This document shows, piece after piece, positions 51,291-60,203 of a DNA stretch of 64,000 nucleotides (positions are counted from its first letter, which is position 1; each line of letters starts with the position of its first letter). This stretch comes from Holophagales bacterium (GTDB lineage: Bacteria; Acidobacteriota; Thermoanaerobaculia; UBA5066), in assembly GCA_016719485.1 (NCBI GenBank), contig JADJZB010000002.1, positions 496,001-560,000 of the forward strand, read 5' to 3'. A model generated the notes under the pieces. That model saw only the letters and a list, made by a program, of their open reading frames with translations, searched no databases and was not told the DNA's origin. The position numbers were made by a program, and so were the translations under genes.

Positions 51291-52396
51291 TGCGCGTACA
51301 CCGCCTTTCCGGAAGGAGCGATCTCGACGGACGCCCGCCGCGTCGCCCAGCACATGTAGCTGACGGAAACGAAGAAGGACGCGGGAAGGCGCGCGAGGTG
51401 CGTCATCTTCACGCCGAGAAGCGTCGTCCTGCCGCCGAACCCCATCGGTCCGACGCCGAGGAGGTTCCCCTTCTCGAGGAGCTCTTCCTCCGCAGCCGCC
51501 AGGGCGGGCTCCGGGCTCCTGTCGCCCAGCTTTCGGAAGAGCTGCCGCTTCGCCTCGGCCATTCCGCTCGCGCGGTCGCCGCCCATGCAGACGCCGAGAA
51601 TCCCGGGCGAACAGCCCTTCCCCTGGGCCTGGAAGACGGCGTCGAGAACGGTCCGCTTCACGCCTTCGAGGTCCCTGTCGGCGCCCAGCTCCGAGTTCGG
51701 GAGAGAGTACTGCGACCCCACGTTCTCGCAGCCGCCTCCCTTCAGGATCAGGTCGGCCTTCAGACCCGCCCGCGCGTGCTCGTGGACGTGAACGATGGGC
51801 ATCCCGCGGCCCGGCGCGTTCCCGGTGTTCCTTCCGCTGAGCGAATCGACCGAGTTGGGGCGGAGGTAGCCGCTCGCCGTCGCGACCTCGGTCGCCTTCG
51901 CGGCGGCCTTCTCGATCGCGCGGATCGAGACGCCCCGCGGCGCCGCGACCTCGAAGAGGGGCATCCCCGTGTCCTGGCAGACGGGCCGGGACGTCGCCGC
52001 CGCGAGGCGCGAGTTCTCGAGGAGAACCCCGAGCGTCTCGCGGGCCACCGAACCCTCGTCCTCGCGATCCCGGGCCGCCTCGATGGCGGCCAGCACGTCC
52101 GGAGGCATGGAGGTGGCGGCGCGGCGTATCAGCTCGGTGAAGGTCGCGACGAGGGACTTCTCGGCAAACGGATCGACCGGGACAGGCTTCGTCGAAAGGC
52201 TCGCGGCGAGCTTCCTGGCGGGCGCGGCCTTCTTCGCGGGGGCCGCCTTCTTCGCAGGTGCGGCCTTCCTCGCGACGGCGTGAGCCTGCCGGGCGACGGA
52301 ACGTGCAACCCCGGGCTTCGCAGCGGCGGCCTTCGGGGCGGAACCCCGCTTCGCAGGCGCCGGACGAGCCGGTTTCCTGGGTTTCTTCTGCGCCAT
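51287..52396 (-). CDS. Class I fumarate hydratase, alpha (N-terminal) subunit, with Ala/Lys/Pro tail
   Basis: 369 residues. The catalytic part (from about residue 75) carries three Cys for the [4Fe-4S] cluster: SRPVCQDTGMPLF, KGGGCENVGSQYS and GVCMGGDRASG. The first 70 residues are a low-complexity Ala/Lys/Pro/Arg extension with repeats of KKAAPA, like histone H1 or AlgP tails, and are absent from usual family members of about 280-300 residues. ATG 52396 has GGAGG ten bases upstream; TTG 52420 is an alternative. Oxygen-sensitive cluster enzymes of this class serve the TCA cycle. Confidence 0.92.
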   Translation of the reverse strand: MAQKKPRKPARPAPAKRGSAPKAAAAKPGVARSVARQAHAVARKAAPAKKAAPAKKAAPARKLAASLSTKPVPVDPFAEKSLVATFTELIRRAATSMPPDVLAAIEAARDREDEGSVARETLGVLLENSRLAAATSRPVCQDTGMPLFEVAAPRGVSIRAIEKAAAKATEVATASGYLRPNSVDSLSGRNTGNAPGRGMPIVHVHEHARAGLKADLILKGGGCENVGSQYSLPNSELGADRDLEGVKRTVLDAVFQAQGKGCSPGILGVCMGGDRASGMAEAKRQLFRKLGDRSPEPALAAAEEELLEKGNLLGVGPMGFGGRTTLLGVKMTHLARLPASFFVSVSYMCWATRRASVEIAPSGKAVYAQ

Positions 52397-52639
52397 CTTC
52401 GCGTGACCTCCGGTCTTCAAGGATAACCCCGGGACGAGGACCGTTCGCGACTCCCGGGCGCCTCCCGACGAGCTGGCGGGAGGGTCGCCGAGCCGATCGG
52501 GAACCGCCGTCGCTCATCGCCTCCCCCGCGGCGGTTCGCACGGGAGGATCCGGAACGCGGGGTTTGCGGCTAACATCGTCGGTTTACCCGTTTCCGCCCG
52601 CGGCAGAGCCATGGGGCGCACGGGAGGAGGTGTACCCGG

Positions 52640-54493
52640 ATGTCGACAGTCCCTTCACCCGCCGCGGGTTCGCCGGCCGCCGCCGTCGTCAACGACTTCT
52701 CCCTGCAGGTCGCCACGGCGAACGGCTCGGGGTCCCAGACGGCGAACAACGTCCTGCTTCGGTCGATCTTCCGGATGGGGGTCCCCGTCTCCGGGAAGAA
52801 CCTCTTCCCCTCGAACATCCAGGGGCTCCCCACCTGGTTCACGATCCGGGCGAGCCGCCACGGCTACATCGGGCGGAGGCGCGAGCTGGACGTCCTCGTC
52901 CTCATGAACCCCGAGACCGCGGCGGAGGACGCCCTCGCGGCGGCGCCCGGCACGTCGGTCGTCTACGAGAAGAAGCTCGCCGTAGAGAAGCTGCGTGACG
53001 ACCTTCGCCTCTTCCCCGTCCCGTTCTCCGAGCTGGCCGGAAAGCTCCCGCTCCCACCCGACCAGGCGAAGCTCCGACGGCTCCTCGTGAACATGATCTA
53101 CGTCGGCGTCCTCTCCGACCTCATGGAGATCGACCCGGCGGAGATCGAGGCGTCGATCCGCCGGCAGCTCGGCGGGAAGGCGAAGGCCATCGACCTGAAT
53201 CTCGCGGCGATGCGCCTCGGGATCGAGCACGCGGCGTCGGCCTTCCCCGAAAAGCTCCCCCACCGTGTCGCGCGAATGGACGCGACCGCGGGCAAGCTCA
53301 TCATCGACGGCAACTCCGCCTCGGCGCTCGGCTGCCTCTTCGGTGGCGCGACCGTCTGCACCTGGTACCCCATCACCCCCTCCTCCTCCCTCTGCGAGAC
53401 GTTCATCGACCTCTGCGCGGAGCACCGCGTGGACCCGGGAACGGGCCGCGCAACGGCGGCCATCGTCCAGGCCGAGGACGAGATCGCCTCCATCGGCATG
53501 GTTCTGGGCGCCGGGTGGGCCGGGGCGCGCGCCTTCACGGCGACATCCGGCCCCGGCATCTCCCTCATGTCCGAGCTCATCGGCTACGGCTATTACACCG
53601 AGATCCCTGCCGTCATCTTCGACGTGCAGCGCGTCGGACCGTCGACCGGCCTTCCGACGCGCACGATGCAGGGAGACGTCCTCATCTGCCACACGAACTC
53701 CCACGGCGACGGAAAGCACCCGGTCCTCTTTCCGTCCTCGCCCGAGGAGTGCTTCACGATGGCGCAGGAGGCCTTCGACCTCGCCGAGCGGCTCCAGACG
53801 CCGGTCTTCGTCCTGACCGACCTCGACCTCGGGATGAACAACTGGATGGCCGACCCCTTCCCGTACCCCGAAGCGCCGTTCGACCGCGGCAAGGTCCTGG
53901 ACGCCGACGGCGTCGAGCGGCTGAAATCGACCTGGGGACGCTACCGGGACCTCGACGGCGACGGCATCCCCTGGCGGACGCTCCCGGGGACGGACCACCC
54001 GAAGGCGGCCTACTTCACGCGCGGGTCGGGACACAACGAAGCGGCGGGCTACACGGAGAAGGCACAGGACTACGTGAGGAACGTCGAACGCCTCGCGAGA
54101 AAGCTCGAGACCGCGCGCGGGCTGCTCCCGGGACCGGCGACCGAGGATCGTCCCGGCGCGGCGGCGGGCCTCCTGGCCTTCGGCACGTCGCACTACGGGA
54201 CGACCGAGGGGCGCGACCTGCTCGAGCGCGAGCACGGCCTCCCGCTCGACTACCTCCGTCTCCGGGCCCTGCCGCTGGGCCCCGAGGCGCGCGCGTGGAT
54301 CGACGGCCACGAGGTCGTCTACGTCGTCGAGCAGAACCGCGACGCCCAGCTCGCCGCGCTCCTGCGCGACGAGCTGCCCGGTCATGCCACCCGCTTCGTC
54401 TCCGTCCTCCAGTACGACGGGCTCCCGCTCGACGCCACGACGGTCGTCGACGGCGTTCTCTCCCACCGCGGACGCACCGGAGGTGCCCGATGA
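52640..54493 (+). CDS. korA: 2-Oxoglutarate:ferredoxin oxidoreductase, fused gamma-alpha subunit
   Basis: 617 residues. N-terminal gamma domain (about 15-200) followed by the alpha pyrimidine-binding domain starting near residue 215, with the family motif CTWYPITPSSSLCETFIDLC and later GLPTRTMQGDVL and VLTDLDLGMNNWM. The gamma-alpha fusion is the form found in aerobic bacteria. With KorB it oxidises 2-oxoglutarate to succinyl-CoA and reduces ferredoxin, and can run in reverse. GGAGG lies nine bases before ATG. Overlaps korB by ATGA. Confidence 0.94.
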   Translation: MSTVPSPAAGSPAAAVVNDFSLQVATANGSGSQTANNVLLRSIFRMGVPVSGKNLFPSNIQGLPTWFTIRASRHGYIGRRRELDVLVLMNPETAAEDALAAAPGTSVVYEKKLAVEKLRDDLRLFPVPFSELAGKLPLPPDQAKLRRLLVNMIYVGVLSDLMEIDPAEIEASIRRQLGGKAKAIDLNLAAMRLGIEHAASAFPEKLPHRVARMDATAGKLIIDGNSASALGCLFGGATVCTWYPITPSSSLCETFIDLCAEHRVDPGTGRATAAIVQAEDEIASIGMVLGAGWAGARAFTATSGPGISLMSELIGYGYYTEIPAVIFDVQRVGPSTGLPTRTMQGDVLICHTNSHGDGKHPVLFPSSPEECFTMAQEAFDLAERLQTPVFVLTDLDLGMNNWMADPFPYPEAPFDRGKVLDADGVERLKSTWGRYRDLDGDGIPWRTLPGTDHPKAAYFTRGSGHNEAAGYTEKAQDYVRNVERLARKLETARGLLPGPATEDRPGAAAGLLAFGTSHYGTTEGRDLLEREHGLPLDYLRLRALPLGPEARAWIDGHEVVYVVEQNRDAQLAALLRDELPGHATRFVSVLQYDGLPLDATTVVDGVLSHRGRTGGAR

Positions 54494-55530
54494 GCGCCAC
54501 GCTCCCCGCCGCCCCGAAGACGAACCGGATCGGCCTCGCGAAGGCCGACTACGAAGGGGCGAAGTCGACCCTCTGCCTCGGCTGCGGCCACGACGTCATC
54601 ACGAAGCAGATCGTCACCGCCTTCTTCGAGCTCGGCATCGAGCCGCGCCGGGTGGCGAAGTTCTCGGGCATCGGCTGCTCGTCCAAGACACCCGCGTACT
54701 TCCTGAACCGCGCGTGGGGGGTCAACGCCGTCCACGGCAGGATGCCCTCCGTCGCCACGGGAGCGCTCCTGGCGAACCCCGAGCTGCTCGGCATCGGCGT
54801 CTCGGGAGACGGCGACACCGCGTCGATCGGGATCGGGCAGTTCGTCCACCTCGTGCGGCGGAACATGCCGCTCGTCTACGTCGTCGAGAACAACGGCGTC
54901 TACGGCCTCACGAAGGGGCAGTTCTCGGCCACGGCCGACGTCGGATCCACGCTGAAAGGCGGCGGGGCCAACGACCTCGTGCCGATCGACATCTGCGGCC
55001 TCGCCATCGAGCTCGGCTGCGGCTTCGTCGCCCGCTCCTTCTCAGGCGACATGAAGCAGCTCCAGTCGATCCTGCAGGCCGCGATCACACACCGGGGAAC
55101 CGCGGTCATCGACGTGATCTCCCCCTGCGTGACGTTCAACGACCACGAGGGATCGACGAAGAGCTACAAGTACGCCAGGGACCACGAAGAGCCGCTGCAC
55201 GAGATCGGGTTCGTGCCGTACTTCGACGACACGGTCGCCGAGATCCCGCCCGGCGAGGTCAGGGACGTCCCCTTCCCCGACGGGAGCGTGGTCCGCTTCC
55301 ACTCCGTCGGGCGCGACTACGACCCGACCGACAAGGACCAGGTCCTCGCGACCCTTCACCGGAGCCGGACGGCGAAGGAATTCCTGACCGGGATCCTCTA
55401 CCTCGAGCCGGAGAAGCCGAGCTTCGCCAGGCTCCTCAACACCGTCGAGGAGCCCCTCACGACCCTGGGCGAGGAGCGCCTGCGCCCGTCCCGCGAGGTG
55501 CTCGCTGCGATCCTCGAGGCCTACCGGTGA
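54490..55530 (+). CDS. korB: 2-Oxoglutarate:ferredoxin oxidoreductase, beta subunit
   Basis: 346 residues. Thiamine diphosphate motif GVSGDGDTASIGIGQFVHLV ... ENNGVYGLTKGQ, and four Cys able to bind the [4Fe-4S] cluster: CLGCGHD (two), FSGIGCSS, and ISPCVTFNDHEG. The last motif and the lack of a separate ferredoxin domain place it with 2-oxoglutarate or pyruvate KorB types; pairing with a KorA of the YPITPSS type favours 2-oxoglutarate. Start ATG 54490 within the ATGA overlap. Confidence 0.94.
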   Translation: MSATLPAAPKTNRIGLAKADYEGAKSTLCLGCGHDVITKQIVTAFFELGIEPRRVAKFSGIGCSSKTPAYFLNRAWGVNAVHGRMPSVATGALLANPELLGIGVSGDGDTASIGIGQFVHLVRRNMPLVYVVENNGVYGLTKGQFSATADVGSTLKGGGANDLVPIDICGLAIELGCGFVARSFSGDMKQLQSILQAAITHRGTAVIDVISPCVTFNDHEGSTKSYKYARDHEEPLHEIGFVPYFDDTVAEIPPGEVRDVPFPDGSVVRFHSVGRDYDPTDKDQVLATLHRSRTAKEFLTGILYLEPEKPSFARLLNTVEEPLTTLGEERLRPSREVLAAILEAYR

Positions 55531-55602
55531 CGGCGCTGGGCGAAGTCCCGGCCCTTCCTGATCCGTGGAGCGGCCGTGCCCGAGTCGGATCATAATCATC
55601 GG

Positions 55603-56271
55603 ATGATCCAAAGCCTCAGGACCCTGCGCCCCGGCATCGCCCTCCTCGCGCTCGGGCTCTTCGCCACGGGCTGCGCCACCACCGCCCCCGAGACGACCCT
55701 TCCGGGCCGGAACCTGGCCCTCATCGACGTGCAGTACCCCGAGAGCCGGATGTCGGGCGTCGCCATGGCAGCCGGGGAAGAGACCCCGACGGCCCGGATG
55801 GGCAAGTCGCTGATTCGGGAGCTCGGCCGCGACGGCAAGTTCCAGGTCGTCGACGCCCGGGGCGCCGGCGTCCGTCCTGCGGAGCTCGGAAAGGACGCGG
55901 CGAAGACGGCGGCGCTCGTCCGGTCGGCCCCCGCGGATGCGTACCTCGGCGTGCGCCTCCTCGACTGCGCCGCCCGCGCCATCACCGAGACCGAGCGGCG
56001 CGGCAGCGGCCCGACGGCTGTCGAGGTGACGGTCTACCTGTTCCGGGGCGAGTGCACGGCCGAGATGACGGCCTACGACCCGACCGGGAAGATCCTCAAG
56101 GTCCTCCAGAAGAGCGGCCGCTGGGACAGCCCGCGTCAGGAGCGCCCCGACTCGGGCGCCATGCAGTCGCAGGCCCTGACGAACGCCGTCGACAACACGG
56201 CCAATCGGATCGCCCGCGAGCTGAAGCCCGGACAGGCCGGCGCGCCCGCGGCGGCTCCCGAAGCGAAGTAG
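55603..56271 (+). CDS. Putative lipoprotein, function unknown
   Basis: 222 residues. Signal with hydrophobic GIALLALGLFATGC and Cys at about residue 24 (probable lipoprotein). The mature part (NLALIDVQYPESRMSGVAMA; GKSLIRELGRDGKFQVVDA; VTVYLFRGECTAEMTAYDPT) has an alternating strand/helix pattern somewhat like CsgG/LpoB-type envelope lipoproteins, but I cannot assign the family. The C-terminus is Ala/Pro-rich. ATG 55603 is chosen as it directly precedes the signal. It lies 72 bases after korB and is followed by a strong hairpin. Confidence 0.75.
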   Translation: MIQSLRTLRPGIALLALGLFATGCATTAPETTLPGRNLALIDVQYPESRMSGVAMAAGEETPTARMGKSLIRELGRDGKFQVVDARGAGVRPAELGKDAAKTAALVRSAPADAYLGVRLLDCAARAITETERRGSGPTAVEVTVYLFRGECTAEMTAYDPTGKILKVLQKSGRWDSPRQERPDSGAMQSQALTNAVDNTANRIARELKPGQAGAPAAAPEAK

Positions 56272-56290
56272 GACCCGGAGAACGAACGCC

Positions 56291-56323
56291 CCGGGTGGCG
56301 GCGCAGCGTGCGCCGCCACCCGG
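56291..56323. terminator. Bidirectional hairpin between lipoprotein and 2-oxoglutarate dehydrogenase genes
   Basis: Perfect 14-bp stem (CCGGGTGGCGGCGC at 56291-56304, complement at 56310-56323) with a five-base loop, placed between the convergent stops at 56271 and 56332. No T-tract, so termination strength is uncertain. Confidence 0.6.
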
Positions 56324-56331
56324 TCGCGATT

Positions 56332-59300
56332 TCAGACGCCTGCCGGGACCTCCGCCTCGACGCCGAGGGCGTCGGCGACGAGGCCCTCCTGCTCCATCGC
56401 GAAGATGTGGTGCGAGCCGGGTGCCGGACTCGCCGAGGAGCGCCGGCCGGCATAGCGAAGGGGCCGTCCAGGCCCGGCGCCCGGGACGGCGCCATCGAGG
56501 AACTGCTCGCGAACGAAGCGCCAGGCACCCATGTTCTTCGGCTCCTCCTGGGCAAAGACGAGCGTCGCGTCCTGCGGGTATCGCGCGAGGACCCGGCCGA
56601 GCGACTCGCCCGGGAACGGGTAGAGCTCCTCGAGCCTCACGATCGCGACGTCCGGGCGCGCCGCCTTCTCGCGGGCCGCGAGGAGCTCGTAGACGACCTT
56701 TCCGCTCGCGACGACGACCCGCCGCACGCCGTCAGCGCCGCCGGCGGCGAAGGCCCCGTCGTCGAGGACGGGCTGGAACGCCCCGCCTGCGATCTCGTCG
56801 AACGTCGAAACCGCCTTCGGGTGGCGCAGGAGGCTTTTCGGTGACATGACGATGAGCGGCCGCCGGACGTCGTCGCGCATCTGACGCATCAGGAGGTGGT
56901 AGTACTGCGCGGGCGTCGTCACGTTGGCGACGCTCATGTTGTCCTCGGCGCAGAGCGTCAGGAAGCGCTCGAGGCGCGCCGAGGAGTGCTCCGGCCCCTG
57001 CCCCTCCTGGCCGTGCGGCAGGAGGAGGACGAGATCGCAGGTCTGGCTCCATTTCTGCTCGGAGCCGGCGATGAACTGGTCGATGACGATCTGCGCCCCG
57101 TTCGCGAAGTCCCCGAACTGCGCCTCCCAGATGACGAGCGACGACGGGTCGGCGACGGCGTATCCGAACTCGAAGCCCATGACGCCGAACTCGGAGAGGA
57201 ACGAGTCGATGACCTCGAACCGGGCCTGCGGCTCGGCGATCGCATTCAGGGGGATGAACTCGGCGCCGGTCTTCGGGTCGGCGAGGACGGAGTGGCGGTG
57301 GCTGAAGGTGCCCCGCCCCGAGTCCTGCCCGGAGAGGCGCACGGGCGTCCCCTCGAGAAGGAGCATCCCGAACGCGAGCATTTCGCCACCGGCCCAGTCG
57401 ATCTCGGGGCGGCCGCTGGCGTAGTCGGCGCGCTTCTTCAGGAGCGGGCGCAGCTTCGGATGGACCTCGAACCCGGCAGGGAGGGTCGAGACGGCTTTCA
57501 CGACCCGGGCGAGCTTCTCGCGGACGTCTCCTCCCGCTTCGTAACGGGGGGCTGCCGGGGCGAGGAGCGAGTCGGAGAAGGCGCCGCGCGTGCGCGTCGC
57601 CGCGGACGCGTCGTAGGCCTTCTCGAGCCTCTGCTTCGCGGCGACCCAGACGTTCTCGACCTCGGCCGCCGTCAGGAGACCGTCCCTCACGAGCGCGTCG
57701 CCATAGAGGCGCGCGACCGAGGAGTGATTCCGGATCTTGGCGTAGAGGAGCGGCTGCGTGTAGCTCGGCTCGTCCCCCTCGTTGTGGCCGTAGCGGCGGT
57801 AGCAGACCATGTCGACGACGACGTCGTGGCCGAACGCCTTCCGGTACTCGATCGCGAGGTCGACCGCCTGGACGACCGCCTCCGGGTCGTCGCCGTTCAC
57901 GTGAAAGATGGGGGCCTGCACCGCCTTGGCGACGTCGGTACAGTACGGCGACGAGCGCGCGTCCTTCGGGTTCGTCGTGAAGCCGATCTGGTTGTTCACG
58001 ATGACGTGGATCGTGCCGCCCGTCTGGTACCCCTCGAGCTTGCACATGTTGAGCGTCTCGGCGACGAGCCCCTGCCCCGCGAACGCGGCGTCGCCGTGGA
58101 GGAGGATCGGCAGAATCCGCTGGCGGGCCGCGTCGCCCGCGCGCTCCTGCTTGGCCCGGACCATCCCCTCGACGACCGGGTCGACCGCCTCGAGGTGGCT
58201 CGGATTCGGCGCCAGGCCCAGCTTCACCCTCTTCCCGTCGGGGGTCTCGTGGATGCCGACGGCGCCGAGGTGGTACTTCACGTCTCCCGAGCCCTGGATC
58301 GACTGCGGATCGAGGACGTCCTCGAACTCCGCGAAGATCCGGTCGACCTGTTTGCCGACGACCGTCGTCAGGATCGTCAGGCGCCCGCGGTGCGGCATCC
58401 CGACGACGGCCTCCTCGACGCCCATTTCGGCGGCCCGGTCGAGGAGCCGCGTCAGGAGCGGGATCGCCGCCTCGCCCCCCTCGAGGGAGAAGCGCTTGTG
58501 CCCGACGTACTTGGCGTGGAGGAACTTCTCGAAGCTCTCCGCCTCGACGAGCTTGGCGAGGAGCCGCTTGCGGTCGTCCGCCGAGAGCGCCGCGAGGTTC
58601 CGGGACGACTCCATCCGCTCCATGAGCCACGCCTTCTGGGCGGGGTCCTGGATGTTCATGAACTCGGCGCCGATCTTTCCGCAGTAGGTCTGCCGGAGGA
58701 CCTCCAGGATCTCCCGGAGCGTCGCCTGGTCGCGCCCGGCGAGACCGTTGGTGATGAACTTCCGGTCGAGGTCCCAGATCGTGTAGCCGAACGTCGCCGG
58801 GTCGAGCTCGGCGTGGTAGGGAGGCGTGTCGAAGCCGAGCGGGTCGAGGTCGGCGAGGAGGTGCCCGCGCACCCGGTAGAAGTTGATGAGCGGGAGGATC
58901 CGCGCCTGCTTCTCGACCGCCTCGAGGCGCGAGGCGCCGCCGAGGAAGGGCGGGTTCCTGTCGGGCTCCCAGACGACGGGGCGGTGCGGCACGCGCAAGT
59001 CGCCGAAGATGCGCTCGTAGAAGCCGTTCCCGCCGAGGAGGAGCTCCTGGAGCGTCGCGAGGAACGCGCCCGACTCGGCTCCCTGGACGACCCGGTGGTC
59101 GTAGGTGGACGTCACCGCCATGACGCGGGAGATGCCGAGGCTCGAGACGACCTCGTCGGGCATCGCCTGGTACTCGGGCGGGTAGCCCATGGCGCCCGTG
59201 GCGACGATGCACCCCTGCCCCGGCATGAGGCGCGGGGAGGAGGACGTCGTGCCGAGCGTGCCGGGGTTCGTGAGCGAGATCGAGGTCCCGAGGAACGCTT

Positions 59301-60045
59301 CCGGCTCGATCGACCCGCGGCGGGCCTTGCCGATGAGGTTGTCGAACGTTGCGACGAACTCTGCGAAGTCGAGCTCCTCGGCCAGCTTGATGTTCGGAAC
59401 GAGGAGGGTCCGGGTCCCGTCCTTCTTCGTCACGTCGACCGCGATGCCGAGGTTCACGTGGGGCTTCCGGACGCGCTGCGGCCTTCCCTCCGCCTCCGCG
59501 TAGGCGTCGTTCATCCCCGGGTGCTTCTCGATCGCCCTCACGATCGCCCAGGCGACGAGGTGGGTGAACGAGATCTTCGACTGGCGCACCGCCTCGCGGT
59601 GGTGGTTCAGGATCCGCCGGTTCTCCTCCATCGCCTTGACCGGGAGGACGCGCTGGGAGGTCGCCGTCGGAACGGAAAGGGAGGCGTCCATGTTGCGCGC
59701 GATCGTGGCGGAGCCGCCGACGAGGGGCTGGAGCTTCTCGCCGGGGCGCAGCTGCGGCGCCGGGAAGCGGGGCGCCGGAACCGGGGACGGGACCGGGGCC
59801 GGCGCCGCGACGAGAGGGGCGCCGACCGCCGGAGGAGCGAACTCGGGAGCGGCCTGCGCCATCTCCGAAGGGGCGGAGACCGGGGTGCCCCCGGCGCGGG
59901 CTCTCTTCTCGAACTGCTCGAACGTCCTCCGCCAGTCGTCTCCCACCGTGCCGGGGTTCAGCCGGTACTGCGCGTAGAGCTCGAGTGCGAATCCGGCGTT
60001 GTCGCCGAACGATTCGGTGAGGGCGTCGAGGACGGCGTCGTGCAT
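56332..60045 (-). CDS. kgd: Fused 2-oxoglutarate dehydrogenase E1 / succinyltransferase-like E2 (Kgd type)
   Basis: 1237 residues, close to mycobacterial Kgd. An N-terminal E1 leader (about 1-45; LELYAQYRLNPGTVGDDWRR), a Pro/Ala linker, an acyltransferase-like domain (about 85-320) with TSTYDHRVVQGAESGAF where true E2 has HRVVDG, then the thiamine-dependent E1 (from about 365; INFYRVRGHLLADLDPLGF, GMPHRGRLTILTTVVGK, HGDAAFAGQGLVAETLNM, IVNNQIGFTT). No lipoyl domain is present. It converts 2-oxoglutarate to succinyl-CoA or, alone, to succinic semialdehyde. ATG 60045 follows AGGGAG. The E3 gene is not in the window. Confidence 0.95.
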   Translation of the reverse strand: MHDAVLDALTESFGDNAGFALELYAQYRLNPGTVGDDWRRTFEQFEKRARAGGTPVSAPSEMAQAAPEFAPPAVGAPLVAAPAPVPSPVPAPRFPAPQLRPGEKLQPLVGGSATIARNMDASLSVPTATSQRVLPVKAMEENRRILNHHREAVRQSKISFTHLVAWAIVRAIEKHPGMNDAYAEAEGRPQRVRKPHVNLGIAVDVTKKDGTRTLLVPNIKLAEELDFAEFVATFDNLIGKARRGSIEPEAFLGTSISLTNPGTLGTTSSSPRLMPGQGCIVATGAMGYPPEYQAMPDEVVSSLGISRVMAVTSTYDHRVVQGAESGAFLATLQELLLGGNGFYERIFGDLRVPHRPVVWEPDRNPPFLGGASRLEAVEKQARILPLINFYRVRGHLLADLDPLGFDTPPYHAELDPATFGYTIWDLDRKFITNGLAGRDQATLREILEVLRQTYCGKIGAEFMNIQDPAQKAWLMERMESSRNLAALSADDRKRLLAKLVEAESFEKFLHAKYVGHKRFSLEGGEAAIPLLTRLLDRAAEMGVEEAVVGMPHRGRLTILTTVVGKQVDRIFAEFEDVLDPQSIQGSGDVKYHLGAVGIHETPDGKRVKLGLAPNPSHLEAVDPVVEGMVRAKQERAGDAARQRILPILLHGDAAFAGQGLVAETLNMCKLEGYQTGGTIHVIVNNQIGFTTNPKDARSSPYCTDVAKAVQAPIFHVNGDDPEAVVQAVDLAIEYRKAFGHDVVVDMVCYRRYGHNEGDEPSYTQPLLYAKIRNHSSVARLYGDALVRDGLLTAAEVENVWVAAKQRLEKAYDASAATRTRGAFSDSLLAPAAPRYEAGGDVREKLARVVKAVSTLPAGFEVHPKLRPLLKKRADYASGRPEIDWAGGEMLAFGMLLLEGTPVRLSGQDSGRGTFSHRHSVLADPKTGAEFIPLNAIAEPQARFEVIDSFLSEFGVMGFEFGYAVADPSSLVIWEAQFGDFANGAQIVIDQFIAGSEQKWSQTCDLVLLLPHGQEGQGPEHSSARLERFLTLCAEDNMSVANVTTPAQYYHLLMRQMRDDVRRPLIVMSPKSLLRHPKAVSTFDEIAGGAFQPVLDDGAFAAGGADGVRRVVVASGKVVYELLAAREKAARPDVAIVRLEELYPFPGESLGRVLARYPQDATLVFAQEEPKNMGAWRFVREQFLDGAVPGAGPGRPLRYAGRRSSASPAPGSHHIFAMEQEGLVADALGVEAEVPAGV

Positions 60046-60203
60046 TCGGATCTCCCTCTGTTCCGGCCGCTCCCGCCCGACGAGGCGGCGCGTCGGCACC
60101 CGCGCGCCCCAGGTGGGCCGGCGAGCCGATAATTTTAACCCGCCCGAGCCGTCCCGCCCCTGGCGGCCCCCGTCCGCGGCCCACCGGGAGACAATCCCCA
60201 CCG

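Noticed and set aside
56896..60132. A 1078-codon plus-strand open frame opposite the Kgd-type gene.
   Set aside because: It mirrors codons of a clearly conserved enzyme; composition is Arg/Val/Asp/Glu-rich without motifs.
60128..60138. A+T-rich GATAATTTTAA as a promoter for coaW or the 2-oxoglutarate dehydrogenase gene.
   Set aside because: It has -10-like hexamers in both directions but no acceptable -35 at the right spacing, so I do not list it as a promoter.
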